From an uncultured Caulobacterales bacterium (lineage in GTDB: Bacteria; Pseudomonadota; Alphaproteobacteria; Caulobacterales; Maricaulaceae), in assembly GCA_938009235.1 (NCBI GenBank), contig CALLIK010000007.1, forward strand, positions 310,001 through 374,000: a stretch of 64,000 nucleotides of DNA, read 5' to 3'. Shown in pieces: positions 55,885-64,000 of the stretch (position 1 is its first letter; every line of letters starts with the position of its first letter). The position numbers and the translations under genes were made by a program. The notes beneath the pieces were generated by a model. That model was not told the origin of the DNA. It made no database searches and was given only the letters and a program-made list of their open reading frames with translations.

Positions 55885-56493
55885 TTATGGTTTTGATGGA
55901 ACTTTAGTTGGTGTAAAGTCTAAAGATTCGTCCCGTTCAGAATACCACTGCTTTTGATAAAGACGTGTGTCTTCTTGTCCCTGTCGCTTCCAAGGGTCAG
56001 CTAGGTAATCGTCCCATACCGTACACTCAGGCGAATTTTCATTTATGCAGTCGTCGAGGGCTGGGATGTATGAATCTTCTCCAGTTTTAAGGTAATGCTT
56101 TAACTGGGCGTAGGGAATTTTGGGTGTGCATTCGCCAATATACATGTCTTCGCCACCATAGGAAAAAGCGGATATAAATTGAGCTACACCCATGGTGAGC
56201 TCCACTCCACAAGTGCCACCGTGTGGTATAGAAGAGCTTACAGTAATTTCTGGCTTTGTAACAAAATTGAAGGCGTCAATAATTTTAATTTTATAGTCCA
56301 CGCCGCGACCGGGCCAGTTTCCCGCATTTGGATGTACCTCGCTCTTAATTGGTACGCCCCAAAAGCTAGTATAGTCTTTTGCAAAATCACTAACTTTGCC
56401 GCCCTCCCATGACGCGCAGCTGCAAGCGAAAGCATGAGTTGACGTCATGAGTAGTGTGAAAATCACAACTGCAAGGGTTTGAAAAACTCTCAT
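55885..56493 (-). CDS. secreted cysteine-rich protein, possibly NTR/TIMP-like
   Basis: A 202-residue exported protein with signal peptide ending HAFA and mature start CSCASWEGGKVSDFA. The CSC start, the Cys in PHGGTCGVELTMGVAQFISAFS and the Cys in GECTPKIP fit the spacing of netrin/TIMP-like OB-fold proteins in bacteria, though this is an inference. The C-terminus is Trp/Glu/Gln-rich. It overlaps the upstream secreted gene by one base and forms a two-gene leftward unit convergent with fur. Confidence 0.68.
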   Translation of the reverse strand: MRVFQTLAVVIFTLLMTSTHAFACSCASWEGGKVSDFAKDYTSFWGVPIKSEVHPNAGNWPGRGVDYKIKIIDAFNFVTKPEITVSSSIPHGGTCGVELTMGVAQFISAFSYGGEDMYIGECTPKIPYAQLKHYLKTGEDSYIPALDDCINENSPECTVWDDYLADPWKRQGQEDTRLYQKQWYSERDESLDFTPTKVPSKP

Positions 56494-57059
56494 TATCTAC
56501 GCCTTAATTTCTTAGAGACACGATACTTTTGATCATATTCGACTTTGTATTGTTTACAGGTTATCGCGTCATCTAAGTTGTAGTCACCTAGCAACTCTTC
56601 GGTATCATAGGCTTGTTTGATTTTTTGAAAACAAAGTTCCTGTTCGCGGCTATCATCCCAACCTGATCGCTCTTTCGCCTGTGCCCGCCGTTCACGTTCT
56701 GTCGCATTCACGACTTCGCCATGTGATGAGGTTTCGATGTGCCATTCTGCACGACAATGCGCTCTATTAATTACAACGACATGCTGACCTTCAAACAACT
56801 CGAAATCAGGGTTATTGTGACGGACTTTGAGTTTCTCTATTCTGTAGGGTTGAATGTCTTTCAAATAGGAAATGCGACCAGAAATTTTTAGATAGCTATA
56901 TTTGTCACCATTTTTTTCGTTACGTTCAACATCGACAACTTCCGCTATAACCTGCTTGCGTGTGATGAGGTCGCACATGGGTGGGCTTATCTCGCCGACT
57001 TGGGCCAGACATATCTGAGGTATGCAAACCCATATATAGGTGAAAAGAACAAATCTCAT
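56493..57059 (-). CDS. secreted protein with OB-fold-like N-terminus, unknown function
   Basis: A 188-residue exported protein with signal peptide ending CLAQ. The first half has beta-strand-like segments and two Cys (PPMCDLITRKQVIAEVVDVE and INRAHCRAEWHIE). The second half is charged and helical (ATERERRAQAKERSGWDD) with two further Cys, ending KKLRRR. It is translationally linked to the next secreted gene. Its GC is lower than that of the flanking fur and miaB. No family recognised. Confidence 0.65.
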   Translation of the reverse strand: MRFVLFTYIWVCIPQICLAQVGEISPPMCDLITRKQVIAEVVDVERNEKNGDKYSYLKISGRISYLKDIQPYRIEKLKVRHNNPDFELFEGQHVVVINRAHCRAEWHIETSSHGEVVNATERERRAQAKERSGWDDSREQELCFQKIKQAYDTEELLGDYNLDDAITCKQYKVEYDQKYRVSKKLRRR

Positions 57060-57156
57060 ATTGTTATATAATTACATAATTGCGCTTATGTCCAGACCAC
57101 CTTGCTCAAATGTCCCCACCCTTCTATAGGCCCCCAACACATATTGGAGCCTACAC

Positions 57157-58578
57157 ATGTCACCCCGCGATAAAAACGCGCCCCGTGACGTCGATACCCC
57201 TGTGATCATCGCAGCTAAATCTGACGTTACGCTCGCGCAAAAAGATAACAGCAACACCAAAAAAGTTTTCATCAAAACTTATGGCTGTCAGATGAATGTC
57301 TATGACAGTGAGCGTATGGCCGATGTCCTCGCGCCGATTGGCTACGCGCCCGTTGATAAGCCCGACTTTGCGGACCTCGTTATTCTCAACACGTGCCACA
57401 TCCGTGAAAAGGCCGCCGAGAAAGTCTATTCAGAGTTAGGCCGCATCCGCAATCATAAGATCAAAAACAAACCCGATATGAAAGTCGCCGTCGCGGGCTG
57501 TGTCGCCCAAGCCGAAGGCGCAGAAATCATGCGCCGCGCCCCTGTCGTTGATATGGTGCTAGGCCCGCAAACCTATCACAAGCTTCCAGAGATGATCGCT
57601 AAGGTTCACCGTAAATCTGGCGAAGTCCTAGAAACAGAATTTGATACGATTGAGAAATTCGACCAACTGCCGAAGACCCGCAGCGTAAAAGGCTTCACCG
57701 CGTTTCTAACGATCCAAGAGGGCTGCGATAAATTCTGCACCTTCTGTGTTGTGCCCTATACGCGCGGCGCAGAAGTCAGCCGTAAAGTTCAACAAATCGT
57801 CGACGAAGCTCGCGACCTTGCCCGCCAAGGCGTCCGTGAAATCACGTTGATCGGGCAGAACGTAAATGCCTATCTCGGCGAAGGGCCTGATGGCACAAAT
57901 TGGGGTCTGGGTGAGTTGATCCGACACGTCGCATTGATTGGCGGCATTGACCGTATTCGCTTCACGACCTCGCATCCCCGCGATATGGACGATGATCTTA
58001 TACGCGTGATCGGCGAAGAGCCAAAGCTCATGCCGTATCTGCATTTGCCAATCCAATCGGGTAGCAATAAAATTTTACGCGCCATGAACCGCGATCACAC
58101 CTATGCGCATTACAAAGAACTGATCGGTAAAATTCGCGCCGCCCGTCCAGAGCTCGCCCTGTCAGGTGATTTCATTGTTGGCTTCCCGGGCGAGACTGAT
58201 GCTGATTTCGAAGACACGATGAAATGCGTCAGAGAGGTTGGCTATGCGTCGTCCTTTAGTTTCAAATATTCCATCCGTCCCGGAACGCCAGGCGCATCCA
58301 TGCCGCGCCAAGTGCCAGAAGATGTGAAAACGGAACGCCTCAAACGTTTGCAGGATTTGCTCTACACCCAACAACAAGACTTCAACCAATCCCTCATCGG
58401 GAAAACACTCTCCGTGTTGGTTGAAGGCACCGCGCGCAAAGGCAGCCAACTCTTTGGCCGCAGTCCCTATATAACAGGCACACATTTCGACGGCCCAGAA
58501 AGTTTGATAGGTACAATCGTCGAGGTGAAAATTCTGGAAGCGGGACGGAATAGTTTGATTGGGGTTTTGGCTGAGTAA
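57157..58578 (+). CDS. miaB: tRNA-2-methylthio-N6-dimethylallyladenosine synthase MiaB
   Basis: A 473-residue radical-SAM methylthiotransferase. The N-terminal cluster domain has [32 protein letters not shown] and [11 protein letters not shown]. The radical-SAM site is [18 protein letters not shown]-terminal TRAM domain ([18 protein letters not shown]) binds tRNA. It adds a methylthio group to i6A37. The stop shares a base with the following YcxB-like start. Confidence 0.96.
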   Translation: MSPRDKNAPRDVDTPVIIAAKSDVTLAQKDNSNTKKVFIKTYGCQMNVYDSERMADVLAPIGYAPVDKPDFADLVILNTCHIREKAAEKVYSELGRIRNHKIKNKPDMKVAVAGCVAQAEGAEIMRRAPVVDMVLGPQTYHKLPEMIAKVHRKSGEVLETEFDTIEKFDQLPKTRSVKGFTAFLTIQEGCDKFCTFCVVPYTRGAEVSRKVQQIVDEARDLARQGVREITLIGQNVNAYLGEGPDGTNWGLGELIRHVALIGGIDRIRFTTSHPRDMDDDLIRVIGEEPKLMPYLHLPIQSGSNKILRAMNRDHTYAHYKELIGKIRAARPELALSGDFIVGFPGETDADFEDTMKCVREVGYASSFSFKYSIRPGTPGASMPRQVPEDVKTERLKRLQDLLYTQQQDFNQSLIGKTLSVLVEGTARKGSQLFGRSPYITGTHFDGPESLIGTIVEVKILEAGRNSLIGVLAE

Positions 58579-59074
58579 TGGTCAATACAGGGATAATCTC
58601 ACGCGAAACTAAGATTGTCTTTCAAGATAATATCGATTGGTATTTGAATAGTTCTTATACGTTGAAGATGGGCCTCAAGTGCGCAGCACTGATGTTTGTC
58701 TTGAATGCGATTATCTACTTTTCGTTCGATTTAAAACTAACGTTATCCGAAATGAAGCTGTGCGTGTTTTTAGGCTTCCTCGTTATGATGCTTTATTGGG
58801 TGACGACCATCATCACTACAGTTATCTGTCATCATCGGCTGAAGCCTGAGCATTTGAAAGTTACGTGGGTTTTAATGAAGAAGCTGTGACTTTAGAGGAT
58901 GGCTTAGGTACTAAACTTATAACGCCGTGGGCATTGATCAAGAGTTTTGAATTTAAGAAAAAGGGCGTCGTAGTCAATTATAGACCACGGGGTTCAAGGT
59001 GGATTCCTGAGCGTAGTTTATCGGCGGCTCAAATTCTGGCATTGAAAGTGTTGTTTTTAGAACAGGCAGCATAA
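58578..59074 (+). pseudogene. YcxB-like membrane protein gene with a frameshift
   Basis: The first frame encodes about 97 residues with two membrane helices and then stops at 58889 after WVLMKKL. The -1 frame continues GFNEEAVTLEDGLGTKLITPW, then IPERSLSAAQILALKVLF, to a stop at 59074. Together they give a protein of about 165 residues with the two-helix plus C-terminal domain layout of YcxB-like proteins. The frame changes at a GGGTTTT run near 58868-58874; one more G would restore it. Either a true lesion, a sequencing error, or programmed slippage. Confidence 0.6.
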
Positions 59075-59083
59075 ACTCTAATG

Positions 59084-59410
59084 TTATAGCCATTCATGAA
59101 GGCGTTTCACCGACACTTCGCCAAGAGCTAACATTGACATCGTGAGGCTGAAATTCAGCCATGACCATGTCGATTTTTCACCGTCTATAATTTCGGCACC
59201 AAAATTAAAGGCGTGAGGCGAAGACCACCCCATGATACAAAGCGTACCTATGATTGAGAGCGTAACTCCAGTCCATTGCGTATGGCGAATATCAGAAGAC
59301 ATGCCTGGAATGCCCGCAAAGAGGGCGACAACAATATAAGAAACGCGCAGAAATCCGCCGATCCCGAGTATGAGGCCGCAGGTGGCGCATATGAGCGAGG
59401 TTATAAACAC
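59084..59410 (-). CDS. small membrane protein, unknown function
   Basis: A 108-residue protein with three predicted membrane helices (about 3-22, 45-62 and 83-98) starting MFITSLICATCGLILGIGGF. It is convergent with the frameshifted YcxB-like gene ten bases away. No family motif recognised. Confidence 0.5.
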   Translation of the reverse strand: MFITSLICATCGLILGIGGFLRVSYIVVALFAGIPGMSSDIRHTQWTGVTLSIIGTLCIMGWSSPHAFNFGAEIIDGEKSTWSWLNFSLTMSMLALGEVSVKRLHEWL

Positions 59411-59510
59411 GAAGCCCGTTTAGCGGATATCTCTATAAAAACCGTAAAATTATAAATATGAAGTAGGCGTCACGCGCGTAGAGATACGAGGTCGCCGCGC
59501 TGCAAAAATT

Positions 59511-60482
59511 TCACGGTACAAAACAGTCCGCATTATCCTCTTTTAGGCGCTTACATAATTTAACAGCGCTAGCTTTGTCGGGAATGAATGTAAGCCTAAC
59601 CCGATAAACTTGCCCAATGTTGTCTAGGGTCTTTTCTTGTAATTCGTAATTTAATGTATCCAGATAAGGAAGTCTGTTTCGCAATTGATTCAAATGCGTA
59701 ATCGCCTGCTCTTGTTTTTTAAACGCCCCAATTTGCAACGCAAAAAGAGGCGGAGCTATATCGAAAATTTCTGCGGGAAGGCTATCTATAGGTTGGACCT
59801 CAATCGTCATTTCATTCGGCGGTAGAGGGTTTACGTCTTGATTATTCGTCCAATTCTCAACTGGCGACGCTTGGACGTAAGGGAATGTGACCTCATCAGC
59901 ATTTTGAACGACAACCGTCTCTTGGATGACGGTATTAACTGACATCTCTGTTTGAATTTCATTGGGGGCTTTAAGCCAATTTGGAACAATAAGTGCAGCC
60001 GATAGATCATCGTATTTGATGTGGGTCACGACGTCTAAAGGATTGCAGGCCGAGACAGCTTTCGCGCTTTCGACTTGCAGCCAACCCTCTTCATTTTGCA
60101 GTGTCCATGTTCCAGTGTCATAAAAAATTACATCTGCTGCTGTGACGGCTGACCCAAGATGGAGTTGATACAAACGGTCTTTGCCGTCGTCAAAATCTTG
60201 CCGAGAATATTGGCCAAGTGAGTCAGAATCGGATGAAAACATACGTTTAAACTGTGTGGCTTCATTGAGACTATTAAACCCATATGCCTGTGTTGTGGAG
60301 CTAACTAAGCGTGGTGATTTTGAATTATCTATCCAAACAAAAAGGGCGCAGTCTTTTGGAGCAAGAGAGATTAGATTATCTTGAATTACAGTCGGCACAG
60401 TGTCTTGGCCGTGTGAAATGTGTGATAGCCCTAAAACGGTCATCAACACCAATATAGCTGTCATTCGAAAAGGGCTGAACAT
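59511..60482 (-). CDS. SPOR-domain exported protein
   Basis: A 323-residue exported protein. Signal-peptide helix (MTAILVLMTVLGLSHISHGQ) is followed by a unique middle region, and the C-terminal 75 residues form a SPOR domain (LFALQIGAFKKQEQAITHLNQL and YRVRLTFIPDKASAVKLCKRL) that binds denuded glycan strands at division sites. The start is uncertain: AGGAGGT abuts the ATG at 60482, and ATGs at 60524 and 60464 are also in frame. It separates the frameshifted gene from the divergent phoH. Confidence 0.75.
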   Translation of the reverse strand: MFSPFRMTAILVLMTVLGLSHISHGQDTVPTVIQDNLISLAPKDCALFVWIDNSKSPRLVSSTTQAYGFNSLNEATQFKRMFSSDSDSLGQYSRQDFDDGKDRLYQLHLGSAVTAADVIFYDTGTWTLQNEEGWLQVESAKAVSACNPLDVVTHIKYDDLSAALIVPNWLKAPNEIQTEMSVNTVIQETVVVQNADEVTFPYVQASPVENWTNNQDVNPLPPNEMTIEVQPIDSLPAEIFDIAPPLFALQIGAFKKQEQAITHLNQLRNRLPYLDTLNYELQEKTLDNIGQVYRVRLTFIPDKASAVKLCKRLKEDNADCFVP

Positions 60483-60587
60483 ACCTCCTCTTATAAACAG
60501 GGTTTTGTGTTGTGCTAGCGTCATAAATAAGAGTGCCTGCGGAGTTTTAGGCTCGCCTTTTTACATGCGGACACCTATCTTGCACTC

Positions 60588-61538
60588 ATGAGCAAACAGA
60601 CTGAAATTTTTGATTTTGATGATGTTGAATTGGTGCGGCGTTTGTGTGGTGCGAACCATGCGAATCTTGCGCTAATCGAAGAGGCCTTTGGCGTATATAT
60701 CGAGGCTCCCGGCGCGGCCGTACATATCAACGGCGATGGACCGTCTGTTGCGCGTGCGGGTGAGTTGGTCAAAGAAATCTATCAACGCCTCGAGCGCGGC
60801 TGGCCGTGTGGCCCAACAGATATTCGCGCCCTGATCCGCGCTATGGGCAAAGGCAAAGTCAAAGTTGCCACAGTCGATGCAATCATTCCATTTCCGCGCC
60901 GTAGTCCGATTGTACCCAAGACGCCTCGGCAAGAAAAATTTATTCATGCTATGCGTGACCAGACCATTACATTTGGCGTTGGCCCTGCGGGAACGGGGAA
61001 GACCTTTCTCGCGACGGCTTATGGTGCCTCGCTATTAGCGCGCGGTGAAATCACGAAATTCATCGCCTGTCGCCCTGCGGTTGAAGCGGGCGAACGGCTT
61101 GGGTTCTTGCCTGGTGATTTGAACGAAAAAGTTGATCCCTACATGCAGCCGATTTGGGATGCGCTGCATATGGTTTTGGGTAAGGACGAAGTCGACCGTC
61201 GTCGTGCCTCGGGTGATATTGAAATTGCGCCGTTGGCCTTTATGCGCGGACGGACATTGTCGAATGCCTTTGTTGTAATTGACGAAGCGCAGAACGCGAC
61301 AATTCCGCAAATGAAAATGGTGCTAACGCGCCTTGGTGAAAAAGCCAAATATGCGGTCACGGGTGATCCGACACAGACTGACCTTCCGCGCGGGCAAGAG
61401 TCTGGCTTGGCGCATGCGCTCGGTATTCTTCAAGGCATCAAAGGTATCGAGCAGATCAAATTCCTCGCGAGTGACGTTGTCCGTCATCCGCTCGTCGGGA
61501 AGATTGTAAACGCTTATGAAAAGGGCTCGAAAACCTAA
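60588..61538 (+). CDS. phoH: PhoH-like ATPase
   Basis: A 316-residue P-loop ATPase with an N-terminal KH-like RNA-binding region, Walker A VGPAGTGKTFLATAYG at about 126 and Walker B FVVIDEAQNATIPQMKMVLTR, in parts, at about 228. PhoH proteins couple ATP hydrolysis to RNA handling and are usually next to ybeY, as here with one gene between. Confidence 0.93.
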   Translation: MSKQTEIFDFDDVELVRRLCGANHANLALIEEAFGVYIEAPGAAVHINGDGPSVARAGELVKEIYQRLERGWPCGPTDIRALIRAMGKGKVKVATVDAIIPFPRRSPIVPKTPRQEKFIHAMRDQTITFGVGPAGTGKTFLATAYGASLLARGEITKFIACRPAVEAGERLGFLPGDLNEKVDPYMQPIWDALHMVLGKDEVDRRRASGDIEIAPLAFMRGRTLSNAFVVIDEAQNATIPQMKMVLTRLGEKAKYAVTGDPTQTDLPRGQESGLAHALGILQGIKGIEQIKFLASDVVRHPLVGKIVNAYEKGSKT

Positions 61539-62357
61539 ATGGGCTTACGCCAGACTTTCGTCTTAGCGCTCGCTTTGGCGGGTTACGCGTGGGCCACACC
61601 GAGTTATGCTGATAACGAGGCTGTCTATTGGCAAGGTCAAGATAAGTGCGACACGCTGTTTGATACGCCTGCATCTATGTTGCCTGGAGGCTCATACCTG
61701 ACAGAGATATTGGAAACTGACTCTGGCGGCATAAGGGCAAATTATACTTTAGCGACAGGTGGGAAATTACGGCTGACGATACCTGAGACAGAATTGGTCA
61801 ATGTGGACGGGCTTACATATTTGGCGGCGCGTAAAGACCTTAATACGCGCAGGCCGCTTCAAACCGCTTTTGCCCGAGAGTTTGATACTCATATTGTTCT
61901 TGCTGATGTTAATCTCACAATCGGCATTGGTTCAGTCAGAGGTAAGTCTGTTTACGGACATAAAATTAGACCGCAGAGCTTGAACTTGAAATTAAAAGCG
62001 AAGGTCCGTGTGGCGGTCTGGTCAGGCTATGACACTGCAAGCGAGGCCGATCAAACCTTATGGGACCGCCGCCTCTGCGAAAGTTACCATCATGAATTTG
62101 GACATATCTTAGTCGCCGCTCAAGTCTTGGAAGAGTCGCAAGACCAATGGTTGGCGATACGCGGCCGCACGCCAGAAGAATTTACAGAGGCTAAGGATAA
62201 TTTTTTAGCGCGACTCGGTGAAAGCATTTTGGCGCGTCAGGACGCGTATCATGATGGAATCAAAACGATGGGTAAGGTGATAAGTCATTCGCGGCCATAT
62301 CTCGACCTCCCATTCTCTTGGTTGTCTGGCGATAGTGTTGAGGTGACGCAGCCTTGA
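61539..62357 (+). CDS. secreted DUF922-type zinc metalloprotease
   Basis: A 272-residue exported protein (signal peptide ending SYA) with HExxH as HHEFGHILVAAQVLEES at about 186-200, the DUF922 family signature. The upstream Asp and Glu-rich regions differ between members. A periplasmic or extracellular protease is likely; the target is unknown. It starts at the base after phoH and overlaps ybeY by four bases, so it is embedded in the phoH-ybeY-corC-lnt unit. Confidence 0.8.
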   Translation: MGLRQTFVLALALAGYAWATPSYADNEAVYWQGQDKCDTLFDTPASMLPGGSYLTEILETDSGGIRANYTLATGGKLRLTIPETELVNVDGLTYLAARKDLNTRRPLQTAFAREFDTHIVLADVNLTIGIGSVRGKSVYGHKIRPQSLNLKLKAKVRVAVWSGYDTASEADQTLWDRRLCESYHHEFGHILVAAQVLEESQDQWLAIRGRTPEEFTEAKDNFLARLGESILARQDAYHDGIKTMGKVISHSRPYLDLPFSWLSGDSVEVTQP

Positions 62358-62800
62358 CTCACATCATCGACATTGCGGTTCAATCCGAAGGCTGGCCGTC
62401 TTGTGAGGATTTGATTGAGCGCGCGGTTACGGCTGTGTCGGATAAATTCGAAGACCCTCGCGCGGGGGAGTTATCCGTCGTGCTGACTGATGATGCGCAA
62501 ATCCAAGTTTTAAACCGAGACTATCGCGGCAAAGACAAGGCGACGAATGTGCTCTCATTTCCGCAAACAGGACTGTTGTTGGGCGACATTATTCTAGCGC
62601 AAGAAACGCTCAGGCGCGAAGCCGCAGAGAAAGACGTATCATTTGATGCGCATCTCACGCATCTCATCATTCATGGTTGGCTGCATTTACAAGGCTTTGA
62701 CCACCTGACAGATGCGACTGCAGAGGATATGGAGTCGATTGAAATTGATGCCTTGGCTACGCTCGGCATTGACAACCCGTATCAGGTAAACGACGAATAA
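62354..62800 (+). CDS. ybeY: endoribonuclease YbeY
   Basis: A 148-residue zinc-dependent RNase needed for 16S rRNA 3' end maturation and ribosome quality control. The metal-binding motif HGWLHLQGFDH lies at about 110-120. It starts with TTG (62354-62356) overlapping the TGA stop of the DUF922 gene. corC follows seven bases after its stop. Confidence 0.94.
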   Translation: MTHIIDIAVQSEGWPSCEDLIERAVTAVSDKFEDPRAGELSVVLTDDAQIQVLNRDYRGKDKATNVLSFPQTGLLLGDIILAQETLRREAAEKDVSFDAHLTHLIIHGWLHLQGFDHLTDATAEDMESIEIDALATLGIDNPYQVNDE

Positions 62801-62807
62801 CCCTATT

Positions 62808-63746
62808 ATGACCAAAGATAGCCCAGAGCTGGCTCCCAAAAAACGTCGCTTACGCGATTTGCTGACAAAACGTCCAGAGCCCGATGTTGCGGTAACGCCG
62901 CGCGCGTCTGATCTCTCGCAGCGCCGTATGGTGACGGCTGCTGAACGGTTTCACCGTTTGCGCGTAGATGATGTTATGGTCCCGCGTGCGGACATTGTTT
63001 CAGTAGATGGCGCGAGCACGCTGACGGAATTATCTGCCGCGTTTAAAGTTGCGGGTCATTCGCGATTGCCTGTCTATAAGGACACACTCGATGAGCCGAC
63101 GGGTATGGTCCATATAAAAGACTTGCTGCCCTATCTGATGTTGGACGCCAAGGGTCGAACAAATAAAACCTACCCAGACAAAAAAGTCCTACAATATATA
63201 AAGCGTGAAGTTCTCTTCGTGCCGCCGTCTATGCTTGCGCAAGATTTGCTGCGGCGAATGCAAGCGCGGCGAATTCATATGTCGATTGTGGTGGATGAAT
63301 ATGGCGGGACAGATGGCATCGTAACGATTGAAGATTTGATCGAAACTATCGTTGGCGATATTGACGACGAACATGATGAGCTAGAACCCGAAGTTCAAAT
63401 TGTTACAGGCAAGGGCGGGCGCTCTGTCTGGGAAGCTGATGCGCGAATTCACATTGATGATTTTGAAAAAGCCCTAGGCCGTGATTTTGCGACGCCAGAT
63501 GAAGAAGATGATGTCGACACATTAGGCGGTTTAATTTTCACCTTGGCAGGCCGTGTACCAGAACGCGGAGAAATTATTCGCCATGCGTCAGGTCTTGAGT
63601 TTGAAGTCATGGATGCAGATTCTCGCCGTGTGAAACGGTTACGTATTTCTGATACAAAACGGAAACCTTCCGAGAGCACTCAATCCAAAGTGGGCGAGAC
63701 AGATAAAACTGAGGGTGTTAAGGCTACGGCTGCGCCTAAGTCTTAA
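62808..63746 (+). CDS. corC: CorC-family CBS-domain protein
   Basis: A 312-residue protein with two CBS domains (VMVPRADIVSVDGASTL and HMSIVVDEYGGTDGIVTIED) and a C-terminal CorC_HlyC transporter-associated domain (GGLIFTLAGRVPERGE). It supports magnesium efflux or envelope homeostasis. It lacks the N-terminal DUF21 membrane domain, so it is the soluble CorC type. It precedes lnt, its usual partner. Confidence 0.93.
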   Translation: MTKDSPELAPKKRRLRDLLTKRPEPDVAVTPRASDLSQRRMVTAAERFHRLRVDDVMVPRADIVSVDGASTLTELSAAFKVAGHSRLPVYKDTLDEPTGMVHIKDLLPYLMLDAKGRTNKTYPDKKVLQYIKREVLFVPPSMLAQDLLRRMQARRIHMSIVVDEYGGTDGIVTIEDLIETIVGDIDDEHDELEPEVQIVTGKGGRSVWEADARIHIDDFEKALGRDFATPDEEDDVDTLGGLIFTLAGRVPERGEIIRHASGLEFEVMDADSRRVKRLRISDTKRKPSESTQSKVGETDKTEGVKATAAPKS

Positions 63747-63796
63747 TCTTGCACGCTTAGTTTTAAATTATAGGTCTAGGTTTGGCCTCATCTCAA

Positions 63797-64000
63797 ATGG
63801 CCATATCTATGCACGCTCTCCTCTCATCACGTTCAGAAGGTTGGTTAGGTCGCGGCATCGGTTTGTTACTTGGGGCGCTGGCCGTATTGGGTCATGCGCC
63901 CTTTCACCTTTGGCCAATTACTTTGCTCTCATTTGGGATCTTATATGTAAGACTTCAAAAGGCGAGAGAGGCTGAGCGCCCTGGTCGCCGAGGCTTTTCT
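63797..64000 (+). CDS. lnt: apolipoprotein N-acyltransferase, N-terminal part (window edge)
   Basis: The frame is open from an ATG at 63797 (or 63809) to the window edge, 68 codons. It begins MAISMHALLSSRSEGWLGRG and continues with the family-typical hydrophobic LLGALAVLGHAPFHLWPITL and LLSFGILYVRLQ. Lnt adds the third acyl chain to lipoproteins in the inner membrane. Position after corC is the normal order. The C-terminal nitrilase domain lies outside the window. Confidence 0.85.
   Translation, partial: MAISMHALLSSRSEGWLGRGIGLLLGALAVLGHAPFHLWPITLLSFGILYVRLQKAREAERPGRRGFS

Noticed and set aside
1-64000. tRNA, rRNA, CRISPR, prophage or transposase
   Set aside because: No cloverleaf, rRNA core, regular spacer repeat, or transposase, integrase or phage protein was recognised on either strand.

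Overview
The window is one continuous stretch of an alphaproteobacterial chromosome of moderate GC. Gene order and motifs point to a Caulobacter-like lineage (Caulobacterales, Maricaulales or Hyphomonadales). This rests on three things: the leuS-lptE-holA, parB-parA-rsmG-mnmG-mnmE, dnaQ-coaE-aroE-maf-ppsR and hemE-hemJ-rho blocks; a Fur of the alphaproteobacterial kind that lacks the C-terminal zinc cysteines; and CtrA-like TTAA-N7-TTAA sites. The species cannot be named from the sequence. I see no rRNA, tRNA, CRISPR array, transposase or prophage gene.

Layout. 1-5.9 kb holds accessory envelope genes: a VWA lipoprotein, a small membrane protein, a GFA-family protein, a porin with a long Tyr/Pro/Gln repeat region, a DUF3576 lipoprotein and a frameshifted membrane gene. 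6-12.3 kb is leuS-lptE-holA-mscS and a CorA/ZntB transporter. 12.4-13.8 kb has a secreted protein and a very AT-rich orphan gene. 13.8-19.8 kb is the leftward parB-parA-rsmG-mnmG-mnmE block with two identical parS palindromes. 19.8-25.7 kb is accessory: a GDPD lipoprotein, a DUF2855/FAD oxidoreductase/TetR cassette framed by imperfect inverted repeats, and a VOC protein with a CmcJ-like oxygenase. 25.7-29.5 kb is the leftward ppsR-maf-aroE-coaE-dnaQ operon.

The 0.5 kb gene-free stretch at 29.48-29.99 kb, between ppsR (the RP001 homologue) and hemE, has a cluster of DnaA-box-like TTATCC motifs. It sits where Caulobacter has its chromosome origin and is the best oriC candidate. Housekeeping genes next to it point away on both sides. 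To the right come hemE, a large lipoprotein gene, hemJ and rho (31-35 kb); accessory membrane proteins and lipoproteins (35-38.4 kb), including a Gly-rich frame split by an in-frame TGA; comM; a PAS-REC protein; and the ampG-mutS-glnD-murJ-trpS-PCu(A)C run (41.7-51.7 kb). Two tandem M48/PDZ lipoproteases follow, then NifU-like-tsaB-rimI-fur (53.8-55.9 kb), two secreted cysteine-containing proteins, miaB, a frameshifted YcxB-like gene, a SPOR protein, phoH, a DUF922 metalloprotease, ybeY, corC and the start of lnt.

Together the genes cover origin firing and segregation (oriC, parABS), tRNA modification and charging (mnmE, mnmG, miaB, tsaB, leuS, trpS), envelope biogenesis (lptE, murJ, ampG, lnt), DNA replication and repair (holA, dnaQ, mutS), heme synthesis (hemE, hemJ) and iron/nitrogen regulation (fur, glnD). 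Small accessory units are inserted between the conserved blocks.
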